From contig JAOUOA010000171.1 of assembly GCA_029880625.1 (NCBI GenBank), forward strand, positions 1-6,403: a stretch of DNA of 6,403 nucleotides, given 5' to 3'. The notes under the pieces were generated by a model. The model made no database searches and was not told where the DNA came from. It was given only the letters and a program-made list of their open reading frames with translations. The position numbers and the translations under genes were made by a program. Positions 4,676 to 6,403 of this stretch are shown in pieces. This DNA is from Spirochaetia bacterium. GTDB taxonomy: Bacteria; Spirochaetota; Leptospiria; Leptospirales; Leptonemataceae. Each line of letters begins with the position of its first letter. Position 1 is the stretch's first letter.

Positions 4676-6376
4676 TCATCTTTTTTTGACGGATTTTTTT
4701 TTCATTTGTTTTTTTGCATGTGTTTTATTCTGACTTCCGGATGTTTCTTTGAAAATTTCGTCAAGATAACTTTTTCCATACTTATTCCATTCTCGGGAGA
4801 GTCCCAGAATGATGCTGTAGCACATAACAAGAAGAACGAAAGCAAAGGGTAGACCTGTTGTAATCGCAGCAGTCTGCAGAGCCTTCAGACCTCCTCCGAT
4901 CAGAAGAACCGCTGCAATGATTCCTTCCAGACTGGCCCAGAAAACCCTCTGGGGAACCGGTGAGTCCATGGTTCCGCCGGAAGTCAGGTGATCGACAACA
5001 AGCGAACCGGAATCGGAAGATGTAATAAAAAAGACAGATACCAGAATGATGCCAATAATGGAAGTGATGCCGGAAAGAGGAAATTGTTCCAGCAGGAGAA
5101 AAAGCGCCTGCTCAACGCCTGAATTAACAGCGCCGACAATATCGGCGATTCCGTTCAGTTCCAGATAAAGAGCGGATCCACCGAAAACCGAAAGCCATAA
5201 AAAGGAAAGGAGGGTGGGAATCATCAATACCCCAATAATGAATTCTTTTACAGTTCTTCCTTTTGAGATTCGCGCAATAAAAATTCCGACGAAAGGCGAC
5301 CAGGAAATCCACCAGCTCCAGTAAAAGATCGTCCAGTCTTTCTGCCAGACTGTATCGACAAATGTTTCTGTCCAGAAACTGAGTGCAGGCAGATTGGATA
5401 TGTAATGCCCCAGATTCTGGACAAAGGATCCAAGAAGAAAAACGGAAGGCCCTACAGTCAAAAGAAACACCATGAGGAGAAACGCAAGCAGCATGTTCAG
5501 TTCGGAAAGTCTCCGCACGCCCTTATCAAGCCCCGCAACAACGGACATGGTGGCGAATACGGTGATGACTGCGATTAGAATCACCTGCACCGTTGCAGAA
5601 ATGGGGACTCCAAAAAGAAAATTCAGTCCGGCATTTACCTGTCCCGCGCCGAGACCCAGCGAGGTTGCAAGTCCGAATAGCGTTGCGACAACAGAAAGAA
5701 TATCGATTACATGCCCGGGCCATTTATAAAGCTGGTTCCCGAGTATGGGTGCGAAAACAGAGCGAATGGTAAGAGGGAGTCCTTTGTTGAATGAGAAAAA
5801 AGCAAGGGAAAGTCCTACAAGCGCATAAATGCCCCATGCATGAAGCCCCCAGTGAAAAAAAGTGAGAGACATCGCGTCCCGTGCCGCCATTGGCGAACCC
5901 GGAATGTCTGTATAAAATTTGGGAGGCGCGCCGAAATGCAGAATGGGCTCCGCAACGCTGTAGAACATGAGACCGATTCCCATACCGGCAGCCATGAGCA
6001 TGGAATACCAGGAAACTTTGCTGAATTCAGGTTTCGCTTTTGCTCCGCCGAGACGAATATTGCCGAATCTGCTGAATGCCAGGTAAATCATTATGCCGAG
6101 AAAAATATTTGCAGAAAGGATTAAAAACCAGCCTCCCAGATCGGAAGTAAGCCCCTGAACCTTTTGAAATGTTTGAGAAGCTTCATTGTGATTGTACAGT
6201 GTGATGAGGATAAAAAATAAAATTACAAATGCAGAGATTATTGAGACATGGGGTTCAAGGTCAAAACCCCATCGTTTCCAGTTTTTTTCTCCGGGTGACC
6301 TTACTGTGATATTCCAGTCTTCAGCATGATGATTTTCTTTTATCGAACGGATGATTTTGGAAATGAAATGGACCAT
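4676..6376 (-). CDS. BCCT-family secondary transporter for betaine, choline or a related quaternary amine
   Basis: 566 residues with about 12 membrane helices, the normal family size. Signatures are clear: FDLEPHVS before helix 1, GMGIGLMFYSVAEP (131-144), FHWGLHAWGIY (174-184) and FYWSWWISWSPFVGIFIARISKGR (351-374 region). W176, W181 and Y184 have the same spacing as BetP aromatic-box residues, and W355, W356 and W359 fit the helix-8 tryptophans that bind the trimethylammonium group. FITSSDSG (450-457) matches the BetP sodium-site segment with its Thr-Ser pair, so sodium-driven symport is more likely than CaiT-type exchange. Substrate cannot be fixed from sequence; glycine betaine is the best guess. 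The C-terminal tail (about 535-566) is very basic, as in osmosensing members. It is probably the first gene of an operon with the PilZ protein. An in-frame TGA lies 6 nt upstream of the ATG at 6376, so this is the furthest possible start; the Shine-Dalgarno is weak. Confidence 0.93.
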   Translation of the reverse strand: MVHFISKIIRSIKENHHAEDWNITVRSPGEKNWKRWGFDLEPHVSIISAFVILFFILITLYNHNEASQTFQKVQGLTSDLGGWFLILSANIFLGIMIYLAFSRFGNIRLGGAKAKPEFSKVSWYSMLMAAGMGIGLMFYSVAEPILHFGAPPKFYTDIPGSPMAARDAMSLTFFHWGLHAWGIYALVGLSLAFFSFNKGLPLTIRSVFAPILGNQLYKWPGHVIDILSVVATLFGLATSLGLGAGQVNAGLNFLFGVPISATVQVILIAVITVFATMSVVAGLDKGVRRLSELNMLLAFLLMVFLLTVGPSVFLLGSFVQNLGHYISNLPALSFWTETFVDTVWQKDWTIFYWSWWISWSPFVGIFIARISKGRTVKEFIIGVLMIPTLLSFLWLSVFGGSALYLELNGIADIVGAVNSGVEQALFLLLEQFPLSGITSIIGIILVSVFFITSSDSGSLVVDHLTSGGTMDSPVPQRVFWASLEGIIAAVLLIGGGLKALQTAAITTGLPFAFVLLVMCYSIILGLSREWNKYGKSYLDEIFKETSGSQNKTHAKKQMKKKSVKKR

Positions 6377-6387
6377 GATCCATCATG
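6374..6387. repeat. 14-bp inverted repeat over the BCCT start codon
   Basis: CATGAT and ATCATG flank a CC spacer, forming a perfect inverted repeat that includes the start codon of the transporter gene. It could be a small operator or an mRNA structure hiding the start, but at this length chance is a fair explanation and the upstream region is cut off at 6403. Confidence 0.2.
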
Positions 6388-6403
6388 AAAAGAAAGAATT
6401 GTG

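Noticed and set aside
5472..6124. Open frames on both strands within the transporter gene, and similar ones inside the nuclease, kinase and PilZ genes
   Set aside because: They overlap clearly conserved coding sequence, show low-complexity or Cys/Arg-rich translations typical of wrong frames and have no supporting start signals.

Overview
The window is a stretch of moderately AT-rich bacterial chromosome (about 40% GC by eye), densely packed with five complete protein genes and one gene cut by the left edge. Start codons are mixed (ATG, GTG and one probable TTG) and Shine-Dalgarno sequences are mostly weak. CheR, a membrane PilZ protein, a two-component pair and a BCCT osmolyte transporter suggest a free-living, motile bacterium that uses cyclic di-GMP and meets changing salinity. 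A spirochaete or another motile Gram-negative fits, but the phylum is a weak inference because the window holds no marker gene. There are no tRNA or rRNA genes, insertion sequences, phage genes or CRISPR repeats.

Layout. Left (1-1836, minus strand): the N-terminal third or less of a CheR chemotaxis methyltransferase (1-235, running off the edge), preceded in transcription order by a 511-residue two-nuclease protein (301-1836). The latter has a Cas4/RecB-like PD-(D/E)XK domain with an apparent four-cysteine iron-sulfur site, joined to a DUF2779 RNase H-like exonuclease domain. Middle: a 213-bp divergent intergenic region (1837-2049) rich in candidate operator elements, then a plus-strand two-component operon: a stand-alone receiver (2050-2415, probably starting at a TTG with a near-perfect ribosome binding site) and, 5 bp later, a six-helix membrane PAS histidine kinase (2421-3899). 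Right (3910-6376, minus strand): a BCCT-family transporter (4676-6376) followed 25 bp downstream by a four-helix membrane protein ending in a PilZ domain (3910-4650). This operon converges on the kinase gene with only 10 bp between stop codons.

Working together. The receiver and kinase very likely form one phosphorelay; the receiver has no output domain, so its target lies elsewhere. The BCCT-PilZ pair suggests, as an inference from gene order only, a link between cyclic di-GMP signalling and uptake of a compatible solute such as betaine. The nuclease is not next to any recognisable defence or repair gene here, and its role is unknown. The most notable points are the BCCT-PilZ pairing, the dual-nuclease fusion, the operator-like repeats in the divergent region, the start and leader hairpin of the receiver gene, and a terminator-like hairpin buried in the end of the kinase gene.
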